NCBI RefSeq assembly: GCF_019457535.1
Contig: NZ_CP080417.1
Span: 2,232,001-2,296,000, forward strand
Direction of reading: 5' to 3'
Source of the DNA: Shewanella halotolerans
GTDB lineage: Bacteria > Pseudomonadota > Gammaproteobacteria > Enterobacterales > Shewanellaceae
DNA length: 64,000 nucleotides
Shown: piece by piece, positions 52,059-60,902 of the stretch
Layout: each line of letters begins with the position of its first letter
Position numbering within the stretch: the stretch's first letter is position 1
Translations under genes and position numbers: made by a program
The notes under the pieces: model-generated
The model's database searches: none
Seen by the model: the letters and a program-made list of their open reading frames with translations, nothing else
What the model was told of the DNA's origin: nothing

Positions 52059-52808
52059 TTAGCGGCCTATCTTGTTGTTACCGGCTAACTTGTTGAGCGA
52101 GTCAAAATCGACGATGGTAATGTACTTTCCTTTTACCTCGATCAATTCTGCTTTTTGGAAGCGTCCCAGGAGACGGCTGATGGTTTCAACAGTCAGACCA
52201 AGATAGTTACCAATATCACCGCGTGTCATGGTGAGACGGAACTCTTTGGGCGAGAAACCACGGCTGCCGAAACGGCTGGCCAAATTACTGATAAATGCCG
52301 CTAGACGCTCCTCGGCGTTCTTCTTGCTGAGTAGCAAGATCATCTCTTGGTCGCTTTGGATCTCGTTGCTCATCAGACGCATGATCTGCTGTCTGAGCTT
52401 AGGCATGGTGCCGGAGAGTTCGTCTAAGGTATCGAAAGGAATTTCACATACCATAGAGGTCTCTAGTGCCTGGGCAAAACTCTGGTGGATCTGAGAGTGA
52501 ATGCCATCGAAACCTATCACATCACCGGCCAGATGAAAGCCTGTGATCTGCTCATCACCCTGTTCGGTAATGGTGTAGCTCTTGATGGTTCCTGAGCGAA
52601 TCGCATAGAGAGATTTTAACGAGTCGCCAGACTTAAAAATTTGCTCGCCTTTTTGTATCGGTTTCTTACGTTCAATAATGTCATCAAGCTGATCTAGCTC
52701 GTTGTTATTCAACGTGAAAGGGATACACAAAGTACCCATGCTGCAGTCATGACAATGAATGGCGCATCCGGGTACAGCCGAACGACGACTTTTAATATTA
52801 TCTGTCAT
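52059..52808 (-). CDS. etrA: FNR-type oxygen regulator EtrA
   Basis: 249 residues, collinear with E. coli FNR. Four iron-sulfur cluster ligands are present: Cys19, 22 and 28 in HCHDCSMGTLC (with Cys15 before) and one in SMVCEIPF around residue 121. CRP-type sensor fold with SGTIKSYTITEQGDEQITGF, the dimer helix, and the HTH recognition helix ETISRLLGRFQK. Binds TTGAT-N4-ATCAA as a dimer when oxygen is low. In Shewanella this orthologue is called EtrA. Located between uspE and the cbb3 cluster. Confidence 0.96.
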   Translation of the reverse strand: MTDNIKSRRSAVPGCAIHCHDCSMGTLCIPFTLNNNELDQLDDIIERKKPIQKGEQIFKSGDSLKSLYAIRSGTIKSYTITEQGDEQITGFHLAGDVIGFDGIHSQIHQSFAQALETSMVCEIPFDTLDELSGTMPKLRQQIMRLMSNEIQSDQEMILLLSKKNAEERLAAFISNLASRFGSRGFSPKEFRLTMTRGDIGNYLGLTVETISRLLGRFQKAELIEVKGKYITIVDFDSLNKLAGNNKIGR

Positions 52809-52863
52809 AATCTCTCTCGAATTTCACAATTAGGCTTATGTTAAACTAATTTAATAGTCACAG

Positions 52864-53556
52864 CTAGCCTAGCTGCGCAAATGCAATATACAAAGTGTGT
52901 ATGCCAAAGCTTACTAAGATTAAGCCGCTGATAAACCTTACTTTTCGTGCCTGTACTAGCTGGGCAAAATAGCGTGCAGCGATGCCTACGCTGACCAGCG
53001 CCGGCAGGGTGCCTAGACCGAAGGCGGCCATGATCATCGCCCCTTGCTGCGCCGAGTTTGCCGCGACCGCCCAGGTTAAGGTGCTATAGACCAAACCACA
53101 GGGCAGCCATCCCCATAGTAGACCTGCCGCAAAGGCTTGTTTTAAATCTGCTATCGGTAACAACTTATTCGCAATAGGACCGATGAAGCGCCACAATAAT
53201 TTCCCTACACGTTCAATCTGCACCACACCTGACCAGATCTGCGCGATATACAGGCCGGTGACTATCATCATCACACCAGCAAATACACGCATGCCAATCA
53301 GGTAAGCATCGATACTGAAGAGGGTGCTGAGCAGGCTGGCCGAGCCGCCCACCAGAGCGCCGGCCGTGGTATAGCTTAAGATCCTCCCCAGGTTATAGCT
53401 GAGAATAAACTTAAGCTGAGCCAGCAGAATATTATCGCTGGCTTTTTTAGGGAGCTGCTGGGAGAAGGCGCCCACCAGGCCACCACACATGCCGATGCAA
53501 TGGCCGGCGCCCATCAGGCCGACGAGGAAGGCGCCGGTAATGCTAAAGTCGATCAA
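52864..53556 (-). CDS. Sulfite exporter TauE/SafE-like (DsbD_2) membrane protein of the cbb3 locus
   Basis: 230 residues, six or so membrane helices. GLMGAGHCIGMCGGLVGAF carries two cysteines and a histidine near the first helix, and LLWGWLPCGLVYS a proline-cysteine pair, as in copper-transporter-like proteins found beside ccoS. Thought to handle copper or thiol redox during oxidase maturation; inference from location. Starts with TTG whose last two bases overlap the ccoS stop (TTGA). Confidence 0.88.
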   Translation of the reverse strand: MIDFSITGAFLVGLMGAGHCIGMCGGLVGAFSQQLPKKASDNILLAQLKFILSYNLGRILSYTTAGALVGGSASLLSTLFSIDAYLIGMRVFAGVMMIVTGLYIAQIWSGVVQIERVGKLLWRFIGPIANKLLPIADLKQAFAAGLLWGWLPCGLVYSTLTWAVAANSAQQGAMIMAAFGLGTLPALVSVGIAARYFAQLVQARKVRFISGLILVSFGIHTLYIAFAQLG

Positions 53557-53738
53557 CGTGGTGTCGACTCATCGCTTGATTCGCTTGGCTTCTGTTTGAT
53601 GTCGTCATCGAACAGAATTGACACGCTCTGCCTGTCGAGATCGTCAAACTGTTCAGATTTAACCGCCCAGAAGAAGATGCCTACGGCAACCAGCACGAAC
53701 AGCATGGCGATAGGGATCAAGACATAGATAATACTCAT
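53553..53738 (-). CDS. ccoS: cbb3 oxidase assembly protein CcoS
   Basis: 61 residues, one membrane helix (SIIYVLIPIAMLFVLVAVGIFFWAV) then the typical QFDDLDRQSVSILFDDD. Needed for cofactor insertion in cbb3 oxidase. ATG overlaps the stop of ccoI (ATGA). Confidence 0.94.
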   Translation of the reverse strand: MSIIYVLIPIAMLFVLVAVGIFFWAVKSEQFDDLDRQSVSILFDDDIKQKPSESSDESTPR

Positions 53739-56158
53739 AAACGAACCTTTAGTAGTCTGAGGCTATTGGCGACAACAATTAATGAGCTGGCCGACATACC
53801 TATGGCGGCAATGTAGGGTAACACGTGTCCAGTTACCGCTAAAGGAATGATAAGCAGGTTATAGCCAAGCGCCCAGATCAGGTTTTGTCTGATGATCTGC
53901 TCGGTCATCTTGGCGATGCGAACCGCCTGAGGAAAGCGTGATAGTTGATCGCCGAGCAGGATAAGATCGGCGCTGTTTTTGGCGATGTCCGCGCCGCTGC
54001 CCATGGCTACCGACAGATTGGCTCCGGCAAGTACCGGCGCATCGTTTACACCATCACCGAACATGACGACCTGCTTGCCCTCATCTTTTAGCTGATTGAT
54101 AAGTTTAAGTTTATCTTGAGGCTTAAGGCCTTTGTGCAAGTTTTCTATACCCACTTCTCTGGCAACTTGCTCTACATGTTCACTGGTATCACCACTGGCG
54201 ATACAGGTAGCAAAGCCCATCTCCTTGAGGGTTGCCAGGGTTGCCTTAGCATCTTCTCGCACCGTATCGCTCAGGGTAAAGCCGGCGAGTAGCGCATCGT
54301 TATCGGCAAGATAGACGCTGTGCTGGCCGTCGATAGCGGTAAGACCTGTGTTTTGGCGGATAAAATCCGCGCTGCCGAGAAAATAGCGAGTGTCATTGAC
54401 CTTAGCCTGCACGCCCGCGCCGGCGACGTACTGACTGTCATCCAAGCGATAGCCAGTCTGGTAGTATGGCGCAAACGCTTTAGCGATGGGATGAATCGAA
54501 TGTGATTCCATGGCGGCGGCGATGGCCAGCACATCGCGAGAGGCGTCCTGGTTAAAACGCTGAGTAAATTTCTTAGTCTCGCGCAGAGTGAGGCTACCGC
54601 AGGTGAGAGTTCCGGTCTTATCAAACACCACCTGATCGACTTTGGGTAGTTTCTCAAACACACCCGTGCGGCGAGCAACCACACCAAGCCTGGTAAAGAG
54701 GCCGGTTGCACAGGTCACCGCAGTCGGGGTCGCCAACGCCAGCGCGCAGGGGCAAGTAGCGACTAAGACGGAAAGCGTGACCCAAAAGGCATCTTCTGGC
54801 CAATAGTGTTTCCACACCAGATAGGTGAGGGCGGCAACCACTAAGATGGTCCAAGTGAAATAGTTGGAGATAGTATCGACGTAGAGCGCCACCTTAGGCT
54901 TGTTGTTAGATGCCGCCTCTTGTAGGCGAATGATTTCGGCAACCAATTGGTCTTGCCCGGTCGCGGTGACTTGCACCTTTATCGGATGATCTACATTGAT
55001 GGTGCCCGCATACACCTGGCTGGTGATATTCTTGGTCACCGGCATCTGCTCGCCGGTAAGCATGGCCTCGTTGACGCAGCTCATCCCCTCGACGATATCG
55101 CCATCGGCGGCGATCACCTCACCGGGCTTGACCATGATGAGATCGCCAACCTTGAGGCGCTTGGCTGGGACTTCGGTCTGGTTGCCGTCAACATCGAGTA
55201 AGTTGGCGGTGAGCGGGATCAATTTGTGCAGGTTATTGGAGCTAATGGAGGCCTTCTTCCGCGCATTTTGTTCGAAATAGCGTCCCAGCAGCAGGAAGAA
55301 GGTAAACATGCTGACGGATTCGAAATAGACTTCGCCCTGGCCAGATACCGTAGCGATACAGCTGGCGATATAGGCGCCGCAGATGGCGATGGACACAGAC
55401 ACGTCCATGTTGAGCCGGCCGGATAACATGGCGCGCACGGCGCTAAAATAGAAGGGCTGCGCCGAATAGAAGACCACGGGCGCGGCGAAGATCATGCTGA
55501 CCCAGCGAAAATAGTCCCTGAACTCCACGTCGAGATCGGTAAAGTAATCAGAGTAGAGCGCCAGAGCAAACATCATCACCTGCATGGTGGCAAAGCCTGC
55601 CAGGCCGAGTCTGAGCAGGAACTTACGACTGTTCTTCTTGCTCTGGATCTCTTCGTCATCCACCTGATAAGGGGCCGCCTGATAGCCGATACGGCTGATC
55701 TGCGCCAAGATCTCTGACAGCTTGAGCTTTTCGGGATCCCAGCTGACCTGGGCCCGCTCTGTGGTGGTGTTGACCGCAATCTTATTGATGCCATCGAGAT
55801 GCTGCAGCTTATGTTCGATCAACCAGGCACAGGCCGCGCAGGTAATGCCATCTATGGTAAGAGAGGTACTGGCACTCTGCTTGTCTTTATGCAGGTCTTG
55901 ATGCACAAAGTCTTGCTGCACCTCTTTAAGATCGAAGGCGGAAAAGGCATTGAGGGCTTCGGGCACCAGCGCCGTCTGCTTGCTGCCTGGCTCGGTGCGA
56001 TACTTATAATAGTTAGTCAATCCCGCTTCTATGATGGCGGCAGATACCGCCTGGCAGCCGGGGCAACACATGGGCTGAGGGACATTGTCGATGAGGGTCT
56101 CGAACTGGCGGCCGGTGGTTACCGGCTCGCCGCAATGAAAGCAGTTTAACGCATCCAT
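53735..56158 (-). CDS. ccoI: Copper-transporting P1B-ATPase CcoI (FixI-like)
   Basis: 807 residues. N-terminal zinc-finger-like CFHCGEP and CCPGCQAV, HMA domain with metal site GITCAACAWLIE (about 103-114), eight membrane helices, CPC metal site in VATCPCALALATP, phosphorylation DKTGT and GDGVNDAPVLAGA. The CPC plus the oxidase locus mark it as the copper exporter that supplies the cbb3 binuclear centre rather than a resistance pump. Follows the FixH-like gene by 6 bp. Confidence 0.96.
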   Translation of the reverse strand: MDALNCFHCGEPVTTGRQFETLIDNVPQPMCCPGCQAVSAAIIEAGLTNYYKYRTEPGSKQTALVPEALNAFSAFDLKEVQQDFVHQDLHKDKQSASTSLTIDGITCAACAWLIEHKLQHLDGINKIAVNTTTERAQVSWDPEKLKLSEILAQISRIGYQAAPYQVDDEEIQSKKNSRKFLLRLGLAGFATMQVMMFALALYSDYFTDLDVEFRDYFRWVSMIFAAPVVFYSAQPFYFSAVRAMLSGRLNMDVSVSIAICGAYIASCIATVSGQGEVYFESVSMFTFFLLLGRYFEQNARKKASISSNNLHKLIPLTANLLDVDGNQTEVPAKRLKVGDLIMVKPGEVIAADGDIVEGMSCVNEAMLTGEQMPVTKNITSQVYAGTINVDHPIKVQVTATGQDQLVAEIIRLQEAASNNKPKVALYVDTISNYFTWTILVVAALTYLVWKHYWPEDAFWVTLSVLVATCPCALALATPTAVTCATGLFTRLGVVARRTGVFEKLPKVDQVVFDKTGTLTCGSLTLRETKKFTQRFNQDASRDVLAIAAAMESHSIHPIAKAFAPYYQTGYRLDDSQYVAGAGVQAKVNDTRYFLGSADFIRQNTGLTAIDGQHSVYLADNDALLAGFTLSDTVREDAKATLATLKEMGFATCIASGDTSEHVEQVAREVGIENLHKGLKPQDKLKLINQLKDEGKQVVMFGDGVNDAPVLAGANLSVAMGSGADIAKNSADLILLGDQLSRFPQAVRIAKMTEQIIRQNLIWALGYNLLIIPLAVTGHVLPYIAAIGMSASSLIVVANSLRLLKVRL

Positions 56159-56164
56159 ACAAGA

Positions 56165-56644
56165 TTAATTTAACCAGTATTGTTGATTATCTTTTAGCTC
56201 GAGACGTTTCTGGATGCGCCATGTGCCATCAAACCCTTCTAATCTGACTTCCCAGCTGCCCTGAAGCGGCGAGTTGAGCGCGATATGGTAAACCTGATTA
56301 CCGTCGGCGGTGGCTACCTCGGCAAAGTCTTTCTCTTGTAGCGTTGGATGATAGAAGGATACGTTGAGCGCAGCTGTATAGGGCTCACCGCCATGTTGGG
56401 TGAGGGTGAGTTCATCTTGGGTTAGATGCAACTCAAATTGCAAGCCAAGTTGCTTGGCGTGTTTAATCTTACGCAGGTCCATATTAATGGCCTTGCCGTC
56501 TTTGTAATAGTCTTCCGATACCAAGGAGTCTTTATTTTCGACTGCGAGGAACATCAAATACACACTGGCAAATACGGCACACAGCGGCAAAATAATCAGA
56601 AACCAAGGCCAAAACTGTTTATACCAAGCTTGTGGTTTATTCAT
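56165..56644 (-). CDS. ccoH: FixH/CcoH family protein
   Basis: 159 residues. One N-terminal membrane helix (WPWFLIILPLCAVFASVYLM) then a periplasmic FixH domain with SLVSEDYYKDGKAINMDL. Helps assemble cbb3 oxidase. First gene of the assembly unit ccoHIS plus TauE-like, separated from ccoP by a terminator. Confidence 0.92.
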   Translation of the reverse strand: MNKPQAWYKQFWPWFLIILPLCAVFASVYLMFLAVENKDSLVSEDYYKDGKAINMDLRKIKHAKQLGLQFELHLTQDELTLTQHGGEPYTAALNVSFYHPTLQEKDFAEVATADGNQVYHIALNSPLQGSWEVRLEGFDGTWRIQKRLELKDNQQYWLN

Positions 56645-56704
56645 GGATACTACCTGTTATTTTTGTTGGCCATATCTTACCGTTAAAAGGCAGTGATAGC
56701 ACTT

Positions 56705-56735
56705 AAAAAAAAGGCCTCGATCTGTTTCGAGGCCT
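56705..56735 (-). terminator. Terminator of ccoNOQP
   Basis: Read leftwards: AAGGCCTCGA / TCGAGGCCTT stem around AACAGA followed by eight T. Confidence 0.9.
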
Positions 56736-56754
56736 TGGTGTTACTTATATGTAA

Positions 56755-57726
56755 TTACTTGTTTGACAAGCTATAAACATAGGCTGTGATGACGTGAACT
56801 TTCTCTTCGCCCAAGACATCTTTCCAAGCAGGCATTACACCAGAACGACCGTTCTTAATGCTCTCTTGGATCACACCGCGACTACCGCCGTATAACCAGG
56901 TGTTGTCGGTGAGGTTAGGTGCCCCCATGAACTTGTTACCAGTACCGTCCATACCATGACAGGCGAAACAACCTTTCATGAATGATGCCTGACCTTGAGC
57001 GGCTAGGGCTTCATCGTGGTCGCGACCAGACAGTTTAACGACGTATTCAGCCAGGCCTTTCAGCTCGCTGTCCTCGATTGGTAGACCGCCTTTTGGTGGC
57101 ATCATGCCGTGACGACCGTTCATGATAGTGGTCTTGATAGTGGCAAGATCGCCGCCATATAACCAGTCACCGTCAGTCAGGTTAGGGAAGCCCTTGCTAC
57201 CGCGCGCGTCACTACCGTGGCACTGAGCACAGTTTTGTAGGAACAGACGACCACCCACTTTCAGGGCTTCTTCGTTCTTCACTAGCTCTTCGAGCGGTGT
57301 TGCCAGATAAGCCGCGAAGATCGGGCTGTACTTAGCATTGGCTTTCTCAACCTCTTGGTCATACTGAACCCAGCGCTTTTCATTTGCAGCCAGTTCAACG
57401 GCAGCGGCAGAATCTTCCTTGATACCTTTGTCGGTACCAATGCTTTGGTTCGAGCTTGACCAGCCTAGGAAACCTTTATAGTTACCAAGACCTGGGTAGG
57501 CTGCCAGATAGACCACACCGAAGATGATGGTGATGTAGAACATATAACTCCACCACTTAGGCAGCGGGTTATTGATCTCTTCAATGCCATCAAAGCTGTG
57601 ACCCATTGATTTGCCTTCTTCAACACCTGTGGTGTTTTTAGAGACAACAAACAGTAGGATGAAACATCCTGCGATTACCACAATTGTGAGTACGGTAATC
57701 CAAATACTCCAGAAGCTACTCATCAT
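56755..57726 (-). CDS. ccoP: cbb3 cytochrome c oxidase subunit III (CcoP)
   Basis: 323 residues, ATG at 57726 overlapping the ccoQ stop (TGATG), AGGAG 9 nt upstream. Two membrane helices at the N terminus, then two class I cytochrome c domains, each with CxxCH: CAQCHGSDARGS and CFACHGMDGTGN, with distal Met ligands in MMPPKGG and VMPAW. Feeds electrons to CcoN. Confidence 0.96.
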   Translation of the reverse strand: MMSSFWSIWITVLTIVVIAGCFILLFVVSKNTTGVEEGKSMGHSFDGIEEINNPLPKWWSYMFYITIIFGVVYLAAYPGLGNYKGFLGWSSSNQSIGTDKGIKEDSAAAVELAANEKRWVQYDQEVEKANAKYSPIFAAYLATPLEELVKNEEALKVGGRLFLQNCAQCHGSDARGSKGFPNLTDGDWLYGGDLATIKTTIMNGRHGMMPPKGGLPIEDSELKGLAEYVVKLSGRDHDEALAAQGQASFMKGCFACHGMDGTGNKFMGAPNLTDNTWLYGGSRGVIQESIKNGRSGVMPAWKDVLGEEKVHVITAYVYSLSNK

Positions 57727-57893
57727 CACTTATGTTCTCCTGAGTCCTTGTGCTTCTCATCATCTGAGAAAACAAGGTTAGCGGCCTCGTCAAACTGCGC
57801 TTTACGGCGACCGCTATAAGCCCATGCAAAAATACCGACAAACGTCACCATGACAACAATGGTAATAATCCCTTGTACTGTGCCGTAATCCAT
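57726..57893 (-). CDS. ccoQ: cbb3 oxidase small subunit CcoQ
   Basis: 55 residues (MDYGTVQGIITIVVMVTFVG, then IFAWAYSGRRKAQFDEAANL and a short charged tail). One membrane helix and the CcoQ/FixQ motif AYSGRRKAQFDEAA. Lies between ccoO and ccoP; overlaps ccoP by one base. Stabilises the complex. Confidence 0.94.
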   Translation of the reverse strand: MDYGTVQGIITIVVMVTFVGIFAWAYSGRRKAQFDEAANLVFSDDEKHKDSGEHK

Positions 57894-57908
57894 ATTTATG
57901 CCTCCAAT

Positions 57909-58514
57909 TTATTTCAGTGCGTGACCTAGCGACTGCAGGTATGCAATTAATGCCTGCATCTCAGTCTTACCTTCAACCGCTTTCTTAGCGTTGTCGATAT
58001 CATCTTGAGAGTAAGGCACGCCGAAACCACGGAACACTTCCATCTTCTTAGCCGTTAGCTCGCCATCTAGGACGTTCTCGGCCAACCAAGGGAAGGCAGG
58101 CATGTTTGATTGTGGTACTACTGCGCGAGGATCAAGTAGGTGAACTTCATGCCACTTGTCGCTGTAACGACCGCCAACACGGGCCAGGTCTGGACCAGTA
58201 CGCTTAGAACCCCATAGGAATGGGTGATCCCAAACTGATTCACCGGCAACAGAGTAGTGACCATAACGCTCAGTTTCAGCACGTAGCGGACGAATCATCT
58301 GGCTGTGACAACCTACACAACCTTCACGAATGTAGATGTCACGACCTTCGAGCTCAAGTGCCGAGTATGGACGTAGTCCAGTTACTGGCTCAGTAGTGTC
58401 TTTTTGGAAAAGCAGGGGAGTGATCTGTACCAGGCCACCAATACTGATAGCAATTACGGTAAAGATACCCAGCAGACCGATGTTTTTCTCGACTATCTCA
58501 TGATTAAATTTCAT
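57909..58514 (-). CDS. ccoO: cbb3 cytochrome c oxidase subunit II (CcoO)
   Basis: 201 residues with the ATG at 58514 (AGGAG 8 nt upstream). N-terminal anchor helix and one monohaem cytochrome c domain with CVGCHSQM and a distal methionine in SNMPAFPW. Standard length. Confidence 0.96.
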   Translation of the reverse strand: MKFNHEIVEKNIGLLGIFTVIAISIGGLVQITPLLFQKDTTEPVTGLRPYSALELEGRDIYIREGCVGCHSQMIRPLRAETERYGHYSVAGESVWDHPFLWGSKRTGPDLARVGGRYSDKWHEVHLLDPRAVVPQSNMPAFPWLAENVLDGELTAKKMEVFRGFGVPYSQDDIDNAKKAVEGKTEMQALIAYLQSLGHALK

Positions 58515-58526
58515 CAAATCTACTCC

Positions 58527-59954
58527 TTATGCTTCAGCCAGCGCTGGCAAAGATTCTTTTGGCGCTTTTACTGTCTTAACCACGTTATATGCCATTAGCA
58601 GCATACCAGTGACGAAGAACAGGCCACCTAAGAAGCGAACAAAGTAGAATGGGTATGATGCTTCCAAACCTTCAACGAAGCTGTAGGTTAGGGTGCCGTC
58701 AGAGTTAACTGCACGCCACATCAGACCTTGCATAACACCCGAGATCCACATTGAAACGATGTAAAGTACAGTACCGATAGTCGCTAACCAGAAGTGAACG
58801 TTAATCAGTTGTGTGCTGTACATACGACCGTGACCGTAGATTGCAGGGATCAGGTGGTATAGCGAACCGATAGATACCATAGCCACCCAGCCTAGCGCGC
58901 CTGAGTGAACGTGACCTACGGTCCAGTCGGTGTAGTGAGACAATGCGTTAACTGTCTTAATGGCCATCATAGGACCTTCGAAGGTCGACATACCATAGAA
59001 TGACAGAGAAACGATCAAGAAACGCAGAATAGGGTCTGTTCTTAGCTTATGCCAAGCACCAGACAGGGTCATGATACCGTTGATCATACCGCCCCAAGAA
59101 GGTGCGAACAGGATCAGAGACATCACCATACCCAATGACTGTGTCCAGTCTGGTAGCGCTGTGTAGTGCAGGTGGTGTGGACCCGCCCAGATGTACAGTG
59201 CAATCAAGGCCCAGAAGTGAACGATAGACAGGCGATAAGAATAAACAGGACGACCCGCTTGCTTAGGTACGAAGTAGTACATCATACCCAGGAAACCTGC
59301 GGTCAGTAGGAAGCCAACGGCGTTATGGCCATACCACCATTGCACCATGGCATCGACAGCGCCAGAGTATAATGAGTATGACTTGAACAGGCTGACTGGT
59401 ACTGCCATAGAGTTCACGATATGCAGTACTGCAACCGTGATGATGAAGGCGCCGAAGAACCAGTTTGCCACATAGATGTGTGACGTGGTTCGCTTAACAA
59501 TTGTGCCAAAGAACACAACGGCATAGGCTACCCATACTATGGTAATAGCGATGTCGATAGGCCATTCAAGTTCAGCGTATTCTTTACTGCTGGTTAGACC
59601 AAGCGGCAGAGTAATAACGGCTGAAAGAATAATGGCTTGCCATCCCCAGAAGGTAAATGCAGCTAACTTAGGTGCAAATAGGCGGGTTTGGCAGGTACGC
59701 TGGACGATATAATAGGATGTTGCAAATAACGCTGAAGTACCAAACGCGAAAATCACGGCGTTTGTGTGCAGAGGTCTTAGACGACTGTACGTTAGCCATG
59801 GAGTTTCGAAGTTAAGTTGTGGCCAGATTAACTGGGCCGCGATCAATACACCTACTGTCATACCGATAATGCCCCACAAAACTGTGGTGAGGGCAAATTG
59901 GCGGACAACAGTGTAATTGTAATCAGCGCCTTGAGGCTGGGAATGGTTCATCAT
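58527..59954 (-). CDS. ccoN: cbb3 cytochrome c oxidase subunit I (CcoN)
   Basis: 475 residues, 12 predicted membrane helices. Haem-copper oxidase core with RPLHTNAVIFAFG (low-spin haem His), QWWYGHNAVGFLLTAGFLG and GPHHLHYTALPDW (CuB histidines and the cross-linking Tyr region), and HVHSGALGWVAMVS. Site of oxygen reduction with high affinity, proton-pumping. First gene of ccoNOQP; FNR boxes upstream. Confidence 0.97.
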   Translation of the reverse strand: MMNHSQPQGADYNYTVVRQFALTTVLWGIIGMTVGVLIAAQLIWPQLNFETPWLTYSRLRPLHTNAVIFAFGTSALFATSYYIVQRTCQTRLFAPKLAAFTFWGWQAIILSAVITLPLGLTSSKEYAELEWPIDIAITIVWVAYAVVFFGTIVKRTTSHIYVANWFFGAFIITVAVLHIVNSMAVPVSLFKSYSLYSGAVDAMVQWWYGHNAVGFLLTAGFLGMMYYFVPKQAGRPVYSYRLSIVHFWALIALYIWAGPHHLHYTALPDWTQSLGMVMSLILFAPSWGGMINGIMTLSGAWHKLRTDPILRFLIVSLSFYGMSTFEGPMMAIKTVNALSHYTDWTVGHVHSGALGWVAMVSIGSLYHLIPAIYGHGRMYSTQLINVHFWLATIGTVLYIVSMWISGVMQGLMWRAVNSDGTLTYSFVEGLEASYPFYFVRFLGGLFFVTGMLLMAYNVVKTVKAPKESLPALAEA

Positions 59955-60114
59955 ATTGCTTCCACTGCTTATTACTTATACTTATTGTTTGAGTAAAGCG
60001 GCACTTTACCCGGTAAAATGACATCAAAGGCTTGTTTCCCTACGAAACAAACAAGATTGTGTCAATGTGTCACGCAACATTAACGCAAATTAATGCCGAG
60101 TAACGCAATGATAC

Positions 60115-60128
60115 TTGAGCAATATCAA
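60115..60128 (-). promoter_or_regulatory. Candidate FNR (EtrA) box for ccoN
   Basis: TTGAGCAATATCAA matches TTGAT-N4-ATCAA at 9 of 10 bases. A TAATTT -10 on the minus strand (60086-60091) would put it at about -41. Confidence 0.55.
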
Positions 60129-60157
60129 AAAAGATAGGAATTATGCGGCCTGGGATA

Positions 60158-60171
60158 TTGATCCAGATCAA
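60158..60171 (+). promoter_or_regulatory. Perfect FNR (EtrA) box for the divergent lipoprotein gene
   Basis: TTGATCCAGATCAA is an exact consensus. TATGAT at 60196-60201 would place it at about -42 of the rightward promoter. Confidence 0.75.
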
Positions 60172-60218
60172 ACTACCTGGATAGAATGTAAACACTATGA
60201 TTCAAAAGGTTAATAATT

Positions 60219-60716
60219 GTGCTACTGAATCGACAAATCTCACTAATTACGCTGACTGCAAGCCTATTTTTAATGACCCTGTTAACGGGCTGCGAAAAGG
60301 CGCCAAAAGCACCTGAACAAGATGTAAAAGTCGCTAGCGAATCTGCCTTAGAAATCGACCCGAGCTTGTGCGATTTTCATCAAAACAGCTGCGATAAAAA
60401 ACTCGGTGAAACGCTTATTTCGTTGGAGATCTCCCCAGAAAACACCCCTAGCGAGAAGCCCTTAACGGTAACCTTGACCAGTAGCGAACGACTGGAACAT
60501 CTCAAGGTGCGAGTGGAGGGGAGAGATATGTTTATGGGGGTTATCCCACTTATTTTAAGTGAAGCTGGCAAAAACACCTATCAAGGAACGCTAATATACG
60601 GTTCTTGCAGCAGCAATTATATGGTGTGGCGTCTTATCGCCAGTTTCGAGATAGGCGGTCAATCTAAGACCATTATGTACGATTTTTTGGCCGATAATCC
60701 GGCTAAAAATGGCTAA
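60219..60716 (+). CDS. Lipoprotein of unknown function, divergent from ccoN
   Basis: 165 residues, GTG start with AAAAGG 9 nt upstream. Signal peptide with lipobox LLTGC (cysteine about residue 25), then a cysteine pair in CDFHQNSCDKKLGE and an immunoglobulin-like beta domain (TLTSSERLEHLKVRVEGRDM ...) with another cysteine in YGSCSSNYMVW. No family recognised. A perfect FNR box at -42 indicates anaerobic or microaerobic induction together with ccoNOQP; a role in oxidase maturation or copper handling is possible but unproven. Confidence 0.82.
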   Translation: MLLNRQISLITLTASLFLMTLLTGCEKAPKAPEQDVKVASESALEIDPSLCDFHQNSCDKKLGETLISLEISPENTPSEKPLTVTLTSSERLEHLKVRVEGRDMFMGVIPLILSEAGKNTYQGTLIYGSCSSNYMVWRLIASFEIGGQSKTIMYDFLADNPAKNG

Positions 60717-60788
60717 AAGCTGTGCTAATCGACTCAAGCTGCCTTATATGGAACAACGCCTGTTAGGCAGCTAGCTTCATCTAAACCA

Positions 60789-60872
60789 CCGGACTCAAAT
60801 GGCCAGACTCATATAGCCGGACTCCAATAACTAGGCCCAACTCACTAGATCAATATAACCCGCTCACGCCGA
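60789..60872. repeat. 14-bp degenerate tandem repeat array (6 units)
   Basis: CCGGACTCAAATGG, CCAGACTCATATAG, CCGGACTCCAATAA, CTAGGCCCAACTCA, CTAGATCAATATAA, CCCGCTCACGCCGA follow one another without gaps between the convergent lipoprotein and HD-GYP genes. Confidence 0.85.
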
Positions 60873-60902
60873 CTACTGATTGTTTAAGGCTAATCGCTAT
60901 CT

